From Kangiella sediminilitoris (lineage in GTDB: Bacteria > Pseudomonadota > Gammaproteobacteria > Enterobacterales > Kangiellaceae), in contig NZ_CP012418.1 of the NCBI RefSeq assembly GCF_001708405.1, positions 1,178,001 through 1,242,000 on the forward strand: DNA of 64,000 nt, in the 5' to 3' direction. Every line of letters starts with the position of its first letter. Position 1 is the first letter of the stretch. A program made the translations under genes and the position numbers. Below the pieces are notes generated by a model, which searched no databases, had not been told where the DNA came from, and saw only the letters and a program-made list of their open reading frames with translations. This document shows, piece after piece, positions 8,547 through 17,697 of the stretch.

Positions 8547-9377
8547 ATGAATTCAGCCAATTCCGATGCCAATACAATGGCAACCAATCTACTTAATGGA
8601 GCTCCGTCAGAGCATATCGCTATAGATGACAGAGGGTTGCTCTATGGCGATGGCTTTTTTACGACAATCCGTGTTAGAGAGAATCAGATTGAGCACTGGC
8701 CATTGCACGCAGAAAGAATTCAGTTAAGTGCCGAAAAGCTAAAATTTCCAGAACTCAATATACCTCGCATCGAAAAAGAGTTACGTTCATTCATCAATAA
8801 TCAGTATGAGGATAGTGGGGTCGTTCGGCTGACGATTACCAGAGGTTGTGGCCCCAGAGGGTATAGGGCGCCAAGTGAACCAAAGTTCAGCATTATTGCC
8901 AGCTGGTCCTCGTTCGTTTCGTCTGGTGAGCTACAAAATGGCGTTGAGTTATCCATTTGTGAGACTCCATATAGCAAAAACTCGGCTCTCGCTGGCCTCA
9001 AGCATTTAAATAGACTGGAGCAGGTTTTGGCCCAGGAAGAAATCCCAGAGTCATGTTTTGATGGTATCATGCTGGCAGATGATTTAATTGTTGGCGGTAG
9101 CAAGACCAATATTTACTTTTATCGTGAGGGACTCTGGCTAACCCCAAGCATGGAGGTTGCAGGCGTAAACGGTACCGTAAGACGTTGGTTGCTTGCGAAT
9201 AGAAGGGACGTTCAGGTAAGCGTCTTTGGACTGGAAATCCTGAGTTTGGCTTCACATTGCATGGTTACAAATGCTTTGCATGGAGTGGTCCCAGTGACTA
9301 AAATTGGGCAGCATAAATATGATGTTTGGCCGCAAACTGCTGAGCTGAACCGAGCTTACTGCCAAGACAGTATTTAA
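8547..9377 (+). CDS. pabC: Aminodeoxychorismate lyase (276 aa)
   Basis: PLP enzyme (fold type IV) that releases pyruvate from 4-amino-4-deoxychorismate to give p-aminobenzoate for folate. The DDRGLLYGDGFFTTIRV segment is the class-IV aminotransferase N-terminal signature, and LKHLNRLEQVLA carries the PLP lysine. The frame starts at ATG 8547; an internal ATG at 8577 (MATNLLNG) is closer to the family N-terminus, and no clear Shine-Dalgarno sequence decides between them. Between fabF and mltG is its regular position in gammaproteobacteria. Confidence 0.92.
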   Translation: MNSANSDANTMATNLLNGAPSEHIAIDDRGLLYGDGFFTTIRVRENQIEHWPLHAERIQLSAEKLKFPELNIPRIEKELRSFINNQYEDSGVVRLTITRGCGPRGYRAPSEPKFSIIASWSSFVSSGELQNGVELSICETPYSKNSALAGLKHLNRLEQVLAQEEIPESCFDGIMLADDLIVGGSKTNIYFYREGLWLTPSMEVAGVNGTVRRWLLANRRDVQVSVFGLEILSLASHCMVTNALHGVVPVTKIGQHKYDVWPQTAELNRAYCQDSI

Positions 9378-9402
9378 TATTATAAATAACCGTAATTATT
9401 CA

Positions 9403-10401
9403 ATGAAAAAATTCTTTATTGTTGTTCTCATACTTTTAATCGCTTTTTCTGGGGTCACTCTATACTTCTGGCAGGGCTTTAAATCCTTCGTTAAAGAACC
9501 TTTAGGTCTCCAGCAGGAACTGGTTGTCGCTAAAGGTGAAACAGCTACCGGGCTCGGACAGCAGTGGTATGACGAAGGTCGATTTGAAAACTTTTATTAT
9601 TACCAGCTATTGATGCGTATGAAACCAGAGCTGCGCAATATCAAAGTTGGTAACTACCAGGTGACGCCAGAAATGACTGCCGTTGATGTGTTGCAGAAAC
9701 TGGTTAAGGGCGACGTCATCACTTATCAGGTGACTTTGGTTGAGGGCGCCAATATCTATGAGGTGCTAACAGCGCTTGCCGATAATTCTGATTTAACGCA
9801 TACGATTGATACAACAAACTATTCTGATACCTGGGAGCAGCTTGACTTTACCGGGAAAGATTATCCTGAGGGCCTGTTCTTCGCAGATACCTATCAGTTT
9901 ACCAAAGGCGACTCCGATCTGGATATCTTAAGGCGTGCTCATAAACGCCTGAATCAGGTGTTAGAAGAGGAGTGGGCTAACAGAGCGAAAGACTTACCCT
10001 ACGAGCAACCGTACGAAGCTTTGATTATGGCTTCAATCGTAGAAAAGGAAACGGCCGTACCAGCAGAGCGTTCTCAGATTTCAGGTGTGTTTATACGTCG
10101 TTTGGAACGAGGCATGTTGCTACAGACCGATCCGACGATCATTTATGGGCTGCTTCCAGACTTTGACGGTAATATCCGTCGCCGTGATATCCGTAATCCG
10201 CATCAGTGGAACACTTATGTCCATAAAGGCTTACCACCAACACCGATCGCTATCGTCGGCCGCGACGCGATTCATGCAGCGATGCAGCCAGAAGAAGGCG
10301 ATACCCTGTATTTTGTGGCTAAAGGAGATGGTAGTCACCATTTCAGTAAAACTCTGTCTGAGCACAACAGAGCTGTTAGAAAGTATCAACTGAATCGTTA
10401 A
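9403..10401 (+). CDS. mltG: Endolytic murein transglycosylase MltG (332 aa)
   Basis: Inner-membrane YceG-family enzyme that cuts nascent glycan strands and helps end peptidoglycan polymerisation. One N-terminal membrane helix (about residues 4-24) anchors a periplasmic LysM-like region and the YceG catalytic domain. The catalytic Glu214 lies in ASIVEKET. The QTDPTIIYGL and DSPYNTY-like NPHQWNTYVHKGLPPTPI segments are typical. No strong Shine-Dalgarno sequence precedes the ATG. In most relatives tmk follows directly; here two extra genes intervene. Confidence 0.95.
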   Translation: MKKFFIVVLILLIAFSGVTLYFWQGFKSFVKEPLGLQQELVVAKGETATGLGQQWYDEGRFENFYYYQLLMRMKPELRNIKVGNYQVTPEMTAVDVLQKLVKGDVITYQVTLVEGANIYEVLTALADNSDLTHTIDTTNYSDTWEQLDFTGKDYPEGLFFADTYQFTKGDSDLDILRRAHKRLNQVLEEEWANRAKDLPYEQPYEALIMASIVEKETAVPAERSQISGVFIRRLERGMLLQTDPTIIYGLLPDFDGNIRRRDIRNPHQWNTYVHKGLPPTPIAIVGRDAIHAAMQPEEGDTLYFVAKGDGSHHFSKTLSEHNRAVRKYQLNR

Positions 10402-10407
10402 TATCCG

Positions 10408-10980
10408 ATGAAAGGTAAAAGGGAAGAAAAAAAAGAGGCAGTCAGACAAAAAATCTTGGATGTCTCTCTGGAGCTATTTGAGTCTCATGGCTACGAAGCG
10501 GTCTCAGTTAATCAAATCGTCAAGGCTGCTGGTATTGCCAAAGGAACTTTTTTTAACTACTTCCCAAAGAAAGCTGATCTTATTGCTGACTGGTACAAGC
10601 AAAGAGCGACAGCTTCCCTGGATAAAGCCAGAGCCAGCAGACAGGATAGTTTCTCGGATGCACTTTTTGACCTCGCCCAGCAGTCCACAGCGATTATTGA
10701 TGATTCAAATACCGTGTGGAGAGCTAAAATAATCCACGTTATTGATACTCCTAGTATCCAGCAGATTGAGCAGGCGTCTGATAACCAACTTCGTGTCTAT
10801 GTGGCTGAACTTATATCAACCTATAACGTAGAGACTAAAGTCTCCCCGGAAGAGTTTGCTGAGTTGTTTGCTTCATTAATCACGGGGACGATTCGTGAAT
10901 GGGTCAATAATGGTCAAAAAGAAGACTTGCCTGCTAAGCTGAAACATACCATTACACTTTTTCTTAAATGTGCCACATAA
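10408..10980 (+). CDS. TetR/AcrR-family transcriptional regulator (190 aa)
   Basis: A DNA-binding one-component regulator. Residues about 8-55 form the TetR helix-turn-helix: LELFESHGYEAVSVNQI, then AAGIAKGTFFNYFPKKADL, with the conserved G-T-F-F-N-Y-F recognition turn. The remaining helical part is the ligand-binding domain and is not recognisable. It starts only 6 bases after mltG and is not part of the usual mltG-tmk operon, so it looks like an insertion together with the next gene. Its obvious candidate target is the adjacent S41 lipoprotein gene or its own operon, which is inference from proximity. Confidence 0.88.
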   Translation: MKGKREEKKEAVRQKILDVSLELFESHGYEAVSVNQIVKAAGIAKGTFFNYFPKKADLIADWYKQRATASLDKARASRQDSFSDALFDLAQQSTAIIDDSNTVWRAKIIHVIDTPSIQQIEQASDNQLRVYVAELISTYNVETKVSPEEFAELFASLITGTIREWVNNGQKEDLPAKLKHTITLFLKCAT

Positions 10981-11058
10981 GACGCTTGTTTTCCTGTTAT
11001 ATCAGCCATAAAATGACCGCGGTCATTATTTGCGGTTAAGTTAAAAGTAGGTGATAAA

Positions 11059-12462
11059 GTGAAAGCACGAATAATTATGTTTCTTAGTATTGTTGTGGCG
11101 TTAACAGCTTGTATAAATAGCTCGCATAAAGTCAGCAGTACGAGCAACAATAAGAGACTAGCCATTTTTCAGGATGGGGTGGTCGTTAATCAGGCGCAGG
11201 GTATCTGGTTATCTGAAGAATATGGTTGGTTACTGAATATCGGTAATAATGGGATTGAACGCTGGCAGTATACGCAGGACTACTGCTATCCATCGCCACA
11301 GGACGCCGATACTTTTATGGGTAGTGTCGAATATCGCTTTATTACGCGGCTTTCACAGGATATAGCCAAATTTGAATATCTAAAAAGTGACGGCAATACG
11401 ATTTATCAAAAACTTGATATGCTCCCGAAACACTGTGACATCAAGGCTGATTTCACGCAGACAGAATTACTACAGGTGTTTATATCAATATTCAAAAAGC
11501 ATTATACTTTTTTCCAACAAAGAGGCGTTGATTTCCACAGCGCGGCTGACTTAGCTCAACAAAACATTAATGATGAAAGCTCCGACAGTGAGCTGTATCA
11601 GGCTATGACAGATCTGATCAAACCATTGAACGACTCTCATACCAAACTGTTAGCAACTATCAACGGAAACAAGCATCGCTACCAAAATGGTCTTGGACAG
11701 ACATTGCCGTTCATTCGAGACACCATTGGAGAGACTCCATGGCTAATTGGGTTAATAGAGCAAACTGTAGACCTGTTAGACGACGGAGCAGAGCATACCG
11801 CTAATGATAGGGTACTTTGGGGTACCTTGAATAATGGAAAGGTCGGCTACATCAAAATTTTTACCATGGGCGGCTTTACCACGGAGTTCCAGCCGGGGAC
11901 TCAGCAATGGGCTGAAGCGGAACTTGAATATATGGACCAGCTGTTTGGTCGTATAATGCTGAAATTTCAGACTGTCGACAGCGTTATTATTGATTTAAGT
12001 AATAACCGAGGTGGGTACGATGCTATTGCACGAAAACTTTCCAGCTATTTTACTGACAAGGCTTTTTTAGCATACTCAGTATCAACCTCCTGGGAAGAAC
12101 TAAGCCCCTATGAATATTGGGTTAGTCCTGCTGATGGGCCACGCTATACAGGCCCAGTTAGCGTCCTCACCAGCGACGTGACAGTTTCTGGAGGTGAAAT
12201 CGCGACAATGACTTTAAGGCAGTTACCGAACGTAAAACATATGGGTCAAACCACCCGAGGCGCATTTTCTACGCCATTAGCCAAACCATTGCCTAATGAC
12301 TGGTATCTTGAACTTTCCAATGAAATTTTCAAAGCGCCGAATGGTGTAAGTTATGAGGGGAAAGGGATCGAACCAAGTGAGATGTTTGATGTTTTCAATC
12401 CGGCTAATCCTGTAAAATCGCACGCACAGGCAGTTAAGAAAGCGATAAGACTTTCGCCATAA
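11059..12462 (+). CDS. S41-family peptidase, predicted lipoprotein (467 aa)
   Basis: Predicted exported lipoprotein: the N-terminus is hydrophobic and ends in LTAC, a lipobox with Cys18. The C-terminal half resembles tail-specific proteases of the S41 (C-terminal processing/IRBP) group: VDSVIIDLSNNRGG, then VTVSGGEIATM with the probable nucleophile Ser, then MGQTTRGAFS. The lysine of the Prc type is replaced by Arg in the last motif, so an S41B-like active site or a degenerate enzyme is possible. No PDZ domain is evident. Start GTG at 11059 with AGGTG upstream. The partner TetR gene ends 78 bases before. Substrate unknown. Confidence 0.78.
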   Translation: MKARIIMFLSIVVALTACINSSHKVSSTSNNKRLAIFQDGVVVNQAQGIWLSEEYGWLLNIGNNGIERWQYTQDYCYPSPQDADTFMGSVEYRFITRLSQDIAKFEYLKSDGNTIYQKLDMLPKHCDIKADFTQTELLQVFISIFKKHYTFFQQRGVDFHSAADLAQQNINDESSDSELYQAMTDLIKPLNDSHTKLLATINGNKHRYQNGLGQTLPFIRDTIGETPWLIGLIEQTVDLLDDGAEHTANDRVLWGTLNNGKVGYIKIFTMGGFTTEFQPGTQQWAEAELEYMDQLFGRIMLKFQTVDSVIIDLSNNRGGYDAIARKLSSYFTDKAFLAYSVSTSWEELSPYEYWVSPADGPRYTGPVSVLTSDVTVSGGEIATMTLRQLPNVKHMGQTTRGAFSTPLAKPLPNDWYLELSNEIFKAPNGVSYEGKGIEPSEMFDVFNPANPVKSHAQAVKKAIRLSP

Positions 12463-12510
12463 ATTCAAGTATCATGACGCAAAACAAAATATAAATAGTG
12501 ATTAAAGATT

Positions 12511-13152
12511 TTGGATAAACGTGGTCAATTTATCACAGTAGAGGGCACCGAAGGTGTGGGTAAATCCACCAATATGGCCTTTGTTAAACAGTGGCTTGAA
12601 GCCAAGGGGCATAAAGTTATCCATACTCGTGAGCCTGGTGGTACGCCATTCGCCGAAGAGATTCGAGAGTTGTTACTGAGCAACAGAGAAGAGACTGTCG
12701 ATAGCCATACAGAGTTATTGCTGATGTTTGCTGCCCGATGTCAGCATGTTTATCAGAAGATTAAACCGGCTCTGGAGCAGGGCGTCTGGGTTCTTTGTGA
12801 TCGATTTACTGATGCCAGCTATGCGTATCAGGGTGCTGGCCGTGGACTCGGCTTTGATAAACTAAAAGAGCTCGAAGACTGGTGCCTGAAAGGGTTTAAA
12901 CCTGATCTGACGCTTTTATTGGATCTGACGACGGAAGTAGGTCTGGAACGTGCCAAAAAGCGCGGCCCGGTGGATCGGTTTGAGCAGGAAAAGGTCGACT
13001 TTTTTAATAAGGTCCGAGAAGGCTATCTTAAGATCGCACAGGCAGAACCGGATAGGATGAAGGTCATCGATGCCAGTGGCTCGGTAGAAGTAGTGCAAAA
13101 ACATATTGAACAGTCATTAATCTCGTTTTATCAAAAGGTTCAATCAGCATGA
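12511..13152 (+). CDS. tmk: Thymidylate kinase (213 aa)
   Basis: Phosphorylates dTMP to dTDP. The P-loop GTEGVGKST is at residues 12-20, the DRF(T)DASYAYQGAGR segment gives the DR motif and dTMP-binding region, and the REPGGTPFAE segment is conserved. Start TTG at 12511 gives the standard N-terminus (RGQFITVEGTEG). It overlaps holB by 4 bases (ATGA), indicating coupled translation, as in many gammaproteobacteria. Confidence 0.96.
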   Translation: MDKRGQFITVEGTEGVGKSTNMAFVKQWLEAKGHKVIHTREPGGTPFAEEIRELLLSNREETVDSHTELLLMFAARCQHVYQKIKPALEQGVWVLCDRFTDASYAYQGAGRGLGFDKLKELEDWCLKGFKPDLTLLLDLTTEVGLERAKKRGPVDRFEQEKVDFFNKVREGYLKIAQAEPDRMKVIDASGSVEVVQKHIEQSLISFYQKVQSA

Positions 13153-14171
13153 GTTTGTTTGAAGAATCACCGCTCACTCCCTGGCAGCAAGAACCGTTTC
13201 ACCATTTGTCACGACAGCTGGAACAGGGGCATCTGCCTCACTCCATCCTGGTGCTCGGTGAAGAGGGCGTCGGACGGGAAGACTTTTGTCAGTTCATAGC
13301 TCAGTGGATGCTTTGTAATGCGGCTGATAAAACACAGGGTTATTGTGGTCAATGCAAAGGCTGTCAGCTGTTTGAAGCGGGTAGCCATCCAGACTATCAT
13401 TTGCTGGAGATCGAAGAAGGCAAGACCCAGATCGCCATCAGTCAGGTTCGCGAGCTGATTCAGCACATGCAGGAGTCATCGCATCAGGCGGGCTGGAAAT
13501 TGGCGAACATTACCAATATCCATGCCCTCAACGAGAGCTCCTTTAATGCCTTGCTGAAAACGCTGGAAGAGCCTCAGAGTAATACGCTTCTACTGCTCCA
13601 GGCGGATCAGTTACAGGGCGTACCGGCGACCATTAAAAGCCGTGCCCAGATATTGAAAGTCGGGGTTGCTGACGTCAGTATGACCCGAGAATGGCTAAAG
13701 CAGCGCCATGACTTCTTTTCGCAGGAGATGGAGACCGCCATACAGCTATTCCCAACAGCACCTTACAAAGTGGAAGCTTTTGTGGAAAATGGCGAAGCCT
13801 TCAAAAGTGGTGAGTTTATTTTCGACTATGCTGAAGTCATTACCGCTAAGCAAACGCCGATGGAAATTGCCGATCGTTGGAAAGATGAGCTGGAGAACTG
13901 CATTTTCTGGTGTCAGCTGATGTTTCATGATGTCCTGCTATTGCAGCAGTCGGCGACCAAAGACGATATCCAGCTAAAGCAACAATACGAAGCCATAGAG
14001 ATGATTGCTTCTACTGTCAGCGCCAAGGGTGTGATGCTACTATTGAATAAAATAATTGAGATCCAACGGTTGATTAAGCTGAAAAGTCCAGCTAATCTAA
14101 TGGCTTCTTGGCAAAGTTTTTTAATATACAGCGCTCAAATTGCTATAAAATACAAAAAATTAGAGAGCTAA
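13149..14171 (+). CDS. holB: DNA polymerase III subunit delta' (340 aa)
   Basis: Clamp-loader subunit, an AAA+ fold. The P-loop is degenerate (GEEGVGREDF), as expected for delta', which does not hydrolyse ATP. A zinc-finger-like cysteine set is present (CNA, then CGQCKGC at about residues 58-73). NALLKTLEEP, an SRC-like SRAQ motif and the C-terminal helical collar domain follow. ATG at 13149 overlaps the tmk stop. pilZ follows after 34 bases, the usual Pseudomonas-like order. Confidence 0.94.
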   Translation: MSLFEESPLTPWQQEPFHHLSRQLEQGHLPHSILVLGEEGVGREDFCQFIAQWMLCNAADKTQGYCGQCKGCQLFEAGSHPDYHLLEIEEGKTQIAISQVRELIQHMQESSHQAGWKLANITNIHALNESSFNALLKTLEEPQSNTLLLLQADQLQGVPATIKSRAQILKVGVADVSMTREWLKQRHDFFSQEMETAIQLFPTAPYKVEAFVENGEAFKSGEFIFDYAEVITAKQTPMEIADRWKDELENCIFWCQLMFHDVLLLQQSATKDDIQLKQQYEAIEMIASTVSAKGVMLLLNKIIEIQRLIKLKSPANLMASWQSFLIYSAQIAIKYKKLES

Positions 14172-14205
14172 CCTAAAGTTTTACTTATTATCGAAGGAAC
14201 CATCA

Positions 14206-14556
14206 ATGCGAATTGAACGAACCGGCCCTGGCATACTGACAATCCATGTTGAGGATAAAGACGATCTATATTCGGCTTATATGCCTTTTGTGGTTAACGG
14301 TGGTCTCTTTATACAAACGAATAAACAGTATGACTTAGGGGATGAGGTTTTCATGCTATTAGCTCTGGTAGATGAGCCAGAAAAGCTTCCTATTGCGGGC
14401 AAAGTAGTTTGGGTAACCCCTATCGGTGCCCAGGGTAACCGTCGTGCTGGTATCGGAATTCAGTTCAGTGATCAGGACAAAGGTAAGGCGCGCCATAAAA
14501 TAGAGACGATTCTTGCCGGACGTCTTGAGTCGGATAAGCCGACACACACCATGTAA
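14206..14556 (+). CDS. pilZ: PilZ-domain type IV pilus assembly protein (116 aa)
   Basis: A single PilZ domain covers the whole protein (GILTIHVEDKDDLYSAYMPF, then NGGLFIQTN, then VVWVTP and GIGIQF). The N-terminal RxxxR and the DxSxxG c-di-GMP ligands are not present. That matches true PilZ, which works in type IV pilus assembly with PilB/FimX rather than as a direct c-di-GMP receptor. The holB-pilZ-tatD order is the same as in Pseudomonas and supports the name. Good GAAGGA ribosome binding site. Confidence 0.9.
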   Translation: MRIERTGPGILTIHVEDKDDLYSAYMPFVVNGGLFIQTNKQYDLGDEVFMLLALVDEPEKLPIAGKVVWVTPIGAQGNRRAGIGIQFSDQDKGKARHKIETILAGRLESDKPTHTM

Positions 14557-14583
14557 AATAAGCCTTTTCGTATAATTTTCTAC

Positions 14584-14607
14584 CGAGTCGTGTTAATCTA
14601 CGACTCG
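14584..14607 (+). terminator. Hairpin between pilZ and tatD
   Basis: Perfect 8-bp stem CGAGTCGT / ACGACTCG with an 8-base loop. Only a weak T tract follows (CTTTCC), so termination is uncertain. Confidence 0.4.
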
Positions 14608-14637
14608 CTTTCCATTCAGTAATATTACCTATTTGTT

Positions 14638-15423
14638 ATGTTGATTGATTCGCACTGTCACCTGGACCGTCTTGATTTAGAACCGTTCGATGGAAAACTC
14701 GAAGGGGCACTGGATAACGCCCGAGAAAACGGCGTAAAACACATGCTCTGTGTATGCATTACACTGGATAAGTTTAATGACGTTCTTACCATCGCCCAGC
14801 AGCATGACGACATATCCTGTTCCGTTGGCGTGCACCCGCTTTACGATGGCGTAAAAGACACCGATATCGACGCATTAATCGAAAACTCCAAGCACTCGGA
14901 AGTGGTCGCCATTGGCGAAACCGGGCTGGATTATTTCTATCATAAAGATCCTGAAAACCATAAATTACAGCAGGATAGCTTCCGCAAGCATATCCGCGCT
15001 GCTAACGAAGTGGGTTTACCGATAATCGTCCACACGCGTGACGCACGCGAAGATACCTTAAATATTCTTAAAGAAGAAAACGCACAAAAGTGCGGCGGCG
15101 TACTGCACTGCTTTACGGAAAGTCTTGAGATGGCAGAAGAAGCAATGGAACTTGGCTTTTATGTATCTTTTTCTGGAATCGTCACGTTCAAGAATGCAGA
15201 AGAGTTACGCGAAACCTGCCGTAAAATACCGTTAGACAGACTGCTTATCGAAACGGATTCCCCATACCTTGCCCCAGTACCTCACCGAGGTAAATCCAAC
15301 CAGCCAGCCTTTGTCAAAAATGTCGGACAGTTTGTCGCAGACCTGCATGGTCTCAGCTACGACGAGCTTTGCCAGATAACTGCGAAAAACTATCAGGACT
15401 TATTTTCGAAGTCTAAGATTTAA
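14638..15423 (+). CDS. ycfH: TatD-family metal-dependent hydrolase, YcfH-like (261 aa)
   Basis: TIM-barrel metallo-hydrolase, a likely 3'-5' deoxyribonuclease or deacylase of the TatD family. The metal ligands are visible: His6 and His8 in SHCHLD, Glu in AIGETGLDY, His in IIVHTRDA, His in LHCFTE and Asp in LIETDSPYLAPVPHRG. Length is typical. It closes the tmk-holB-pilZ-tatD block. The exact substrate of YcfH proteins is not settled. Confidence 0.93.
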   Translation: MLIDSHCHLDRLDLEPFDGKLEGALDNARENGVKHMLCVCITLDKFNDVLTIAQQHDDISCSVGVHPLYDGVKDTDIDALIENSKHSEVVAIGETGLDYFYHKDPENHKLQQDSFRKHIRAANEVGLPIIVHTRDAREDTLNILKEENAQKCGGVLHCFTESLEMAEEAMELGFYVSFSGIVTFKNAEELRETCRKIPLDRLLIETDSPYLAPVPHRGKSNQPAFVKNVGQFVADLHGLSYDELCQITAKNYQDLFSKSKI

Positions 15424-15506
15424 AGGTGGTTCGGATTTTTTATAAGTAAGATCTAAAGCCGCCAATGAAGGCTTGGGTTATATCTAGGTAAAAAGGTCAG
15501 GTGCTC

Positions 15507-15520
15507 CTAGGGGTTTTCCC
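15507..15520 (+). promoter_or_regulatory. CTAGGGGTTTTCCC motif, site 1 (first subtilase)
   Basis: The 14-mer CTAGGGGTTTTCCC ends 66 bases before the ATG of the first S8 protease. The identical 14-mer stands 63 bases before the third one. The core reads as an imperfect inverted repeat TAGGG-N5-CCC. A TATACC box (15532-15537) lies just downstream. Confidence 0.6.
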
Positions 15521-15586
15521 CCGTTTCAATTTATACCAATTCTTTTCATAGTGAGGTTGTTAAATAAATAACGACAGGGTCAGACT

Positions 15587-17647
15587 ATGAAAACTCAATA
15601 TAAATTACTTTCTGCTTGTGTACTTACGGCTTTAGCGGGTGGGGCGCAGGCTGATGCAATAATCGGTCCAGAGCTGGAAGCAATGTTACCAACATTGCTG
15701 GATAGCCAAAAGGTTATTGTTACTACTCACAACAAAGAAGATTTGAACTCCGTTATGTTGCAGGTGGCGAGTCCTTATATCGCCATGAAAGAACTGCCGA
15801 TGGCTGGTACTACGCTGAATAAACTTCAGATCGAAAGTCTTGCCAAAGATTCTCGAGTGAAAAGTATCTATTACGATAAGCCGCTTAAATACTATAACTA
15901 CACTTCAGGTGAAATCACCGGCGGTCACTATGTTCATGATGTAGAAGGAGTGACAGGACAGGGGGTTACTGTTGCTGTGCTGGATTCTGGTGTGGATGGT
16001 TCTCACCCTGATCTGGAGTTTGGTTCTAAGACTATCGAGAACGTCAAAATTCTTGGTGATTTAGACCTGGCTACTGGCAGCAACTATTATCTCGAAGGCG
16101 TGATTAATACTGATACCAGCTCAGGTCACGGCTCTCACGTAGCAGGTACTGTTGCAGGTACTGGCGTGATGTCTGCTGATGATTCTCGTCGTGCTAACTA
16201 TCATGATGGTATTGCTCCAGACGCGAAGCTTGTTGGTTTAGGTGCAGGTGAAGCGATTTCAATTTTATTCGCTATTGGTGGCTTCGATTACGCTATCGGT
16301 AATAGAGACCGTTTGGGTATCGACATTATTACTAACAGCTGGGGCGCTTCTGGTGGTGGTGCATTCGATCCAAACAACCCAATCAACCAGGCATCTTATG
16401 ACGCCTATCAGAAAGGCATGATTGTGACGTTTGCTGCGGGTAATGATGGTCCATCTGACGACACTATTAACCCATATGCAATCGCTCCCTGGGTAATCAA
16501 TGTTGGTGCTGGTAACCCTGAAAAAGGGTTAACTGACTTTTCAAGCCGCGGCGTTGAAGGCGATACCTTCAAGTTCGTTGACATCGTAGCTCCGGGTGAT
16601 GGCATTGTTTCAACACGTGCGTTGAATACTCCTCTTCCTGCACTGGGTCCAATTATTGATGAAGAAAACCCTGACTACTACGTTTACTACGCCAGCATGA
16701 GCGGTACTTCGATGGCGACGCCATTCGTTGCCGGTGTGGCTTCGCTGTTGCTGGAAGTTAACCCAAACCTTTCACCAGACCAGGTTGAAGACATTATCCG
16801 AGACAGTGCTGATGAAATGCCGGGCTATAAATTCCACGAAGTCGGCGGGGGTTACATCAACGTTAAAACCGCTGTTGAGATGGCTCGAAACACCGTAGGT
16901 GCTCGCTCTGAATTTATGAGTGGTCAAACGGAATGGTCTAGTCAGGGCTTCTGGAATGATGCTAACCAGTCTGACGCTAAGATTGATTACATTGGTAAAT
17001 GGCAAACCAGAACTTCTGATGTAGGCGTAGAAGGTGATTTCATCAAAGCCCGTAAATCAGGCTCTACAGCAACCTTCGATATTATCGGCGAAAACTTGCA
17101 GTTACTTTATGTCGCCAATAATCGCGGTGGTCGAGCTGAATTGTTCGTCGATGGTGAGAACAAGGGTGTTGTTGACTTTTACTCTACGAGTGAAGAAGCG
17201 CGTGCTTTCGCCGTAAGAGGTCTTGAAGCCAATGCGGTACACACGGTACAGCTAAAACATCTAGAAGGTGAAATTAATCTTGACGCAGTCAAGGTTGATG
17301 GCCAGCTGATCGATAATGGCTTGAGCATCACCACTGAAAACTTCATGTTCGAGGGCACCATGGGGCCATCAGCAGAGAACCTGGAGTTCCAGGACTTCCC
17401 AATCTCAGTAAGTGCCGACGCAGTACTGATCGAGGCGAGCCTGACCTGGGAAGGTGTGGCTGACCTTGACTTCGAACTATTGAACTCTGCGGGAGAGCAG
17501 GTAGCCAGCAGCGCAAGCCTGAGTAATCCGGAGGTTCTTTCTTACGCGCCAGAACAGGCAGGCGATTATGTATTGCGTGTGAATGGATACGCAAGTGTTG
17601 TGACTAACTTCCAAATCGATGCGACTGTATCCAGCTTGGTTGAATAG
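15587..17647 (+). CDS. Secreted S8 subtilisin-like protease 1 (686 aa)
   Basis: Exported serine protease. Signal peptide about residues 1-22 (hydrophobic, ending GGAQA). An I9-like propeptide follows to about 105. The catalytic domain has Asp133 (VAVLDSGVDGSHPDL), His181 (GHGSHVAG), the oxyanion Asn286 (AAGNDG) and Ser375 (SGTSMATPF), all intact. A beta-rich region of about 100 residues and a C-terminal pre-peptidase-like domain (DLDFELLNSAGEQVASS, AGDYVLRVNG) end the protein. It lacks the SLH-like tail of its two paralogues. A CTAGGGG motif stands upstream and a strong hairpin downstream. Physiological substrate unknown. Confidence 0.92.
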   Translation: MKTQYKLLSACVLTALAGGAQADAIIGPELEAMLPTLLDSQKVIVTTHNKEDLNSVMLQVASPYIAMKELPMAGTTLNKLQIESLAKDSRVKSIYYDKPLKYYNYTSGEITGGHYVHDVEGVTGQGVTVAVLDSGVDGSHPDLEFGSKTIENVKILGDLDLATGSNYYLEGVINTDTSSGHGSHVAGTVAGTGVMSADDSRRANYHDGIAPDAKLVGLGAGEAISILFAIGGFDYAIGNRDRLGIDIITNSWGASGGGAFDPNNPINQASYDAYQKGMIVTFAAGNDGPSDDTINPYAIAPWVINVGAGNPEKGLTDFSSRGVEGDTFKFVDIVAPGDGIVSTRALNTPLPALGPIIDEENPDYYVYYASMSGTSMATPFVAGVASLLLEVNPNLSPDQVEDIIRDSADEMPGYKFHEVGGGYINVKTAVEMARNTVGARSEFMSGQTEWSSQGFWNDANQSDAKIDYIGKWQTRTSDVGVEGDFIKARKSGSTATFDIIGENLQLLYVANNRGGRAELFVDGENKGVVDFYSTSEEARAFAVRGLEANAVHTVQLKHLEGEINLDAVKVDGQLIDNGLSITTENFMFEGTMGPSAENLEFQDFPISVSADAVLIEASLTWEGVADLDFELLNSAGEQVASSASLSNPEVLSYAPEQAGDYVLRVNGYASVVTNFQIDATVSSLVE

Positions 17648-17666
17648 CATATAGCACGACAATACC

Positions 17667-17685
17667 GGCCCCTAAAAATGGGGCC
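17667..17685 (+). repeat. Perfect GC-rich hairpin after subtilase 1
   Basis: GGCCCC-N7-GGGGCC stem-loop, 19 bases after the stop codon. No T-run follows, so a 3'-end-stabilising hairpin is as likely as a terminator. Confidence 0.5.
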
Positions 17686-17697
17686 AACCTATTCAAA

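Noticed and set aside
14584-14607. REP-type repeat element between pilZ and tatD
   Set aside because: Only one copy was noticed in the window and there is no flanking tandem unit, so it is listed just as a hairpin.
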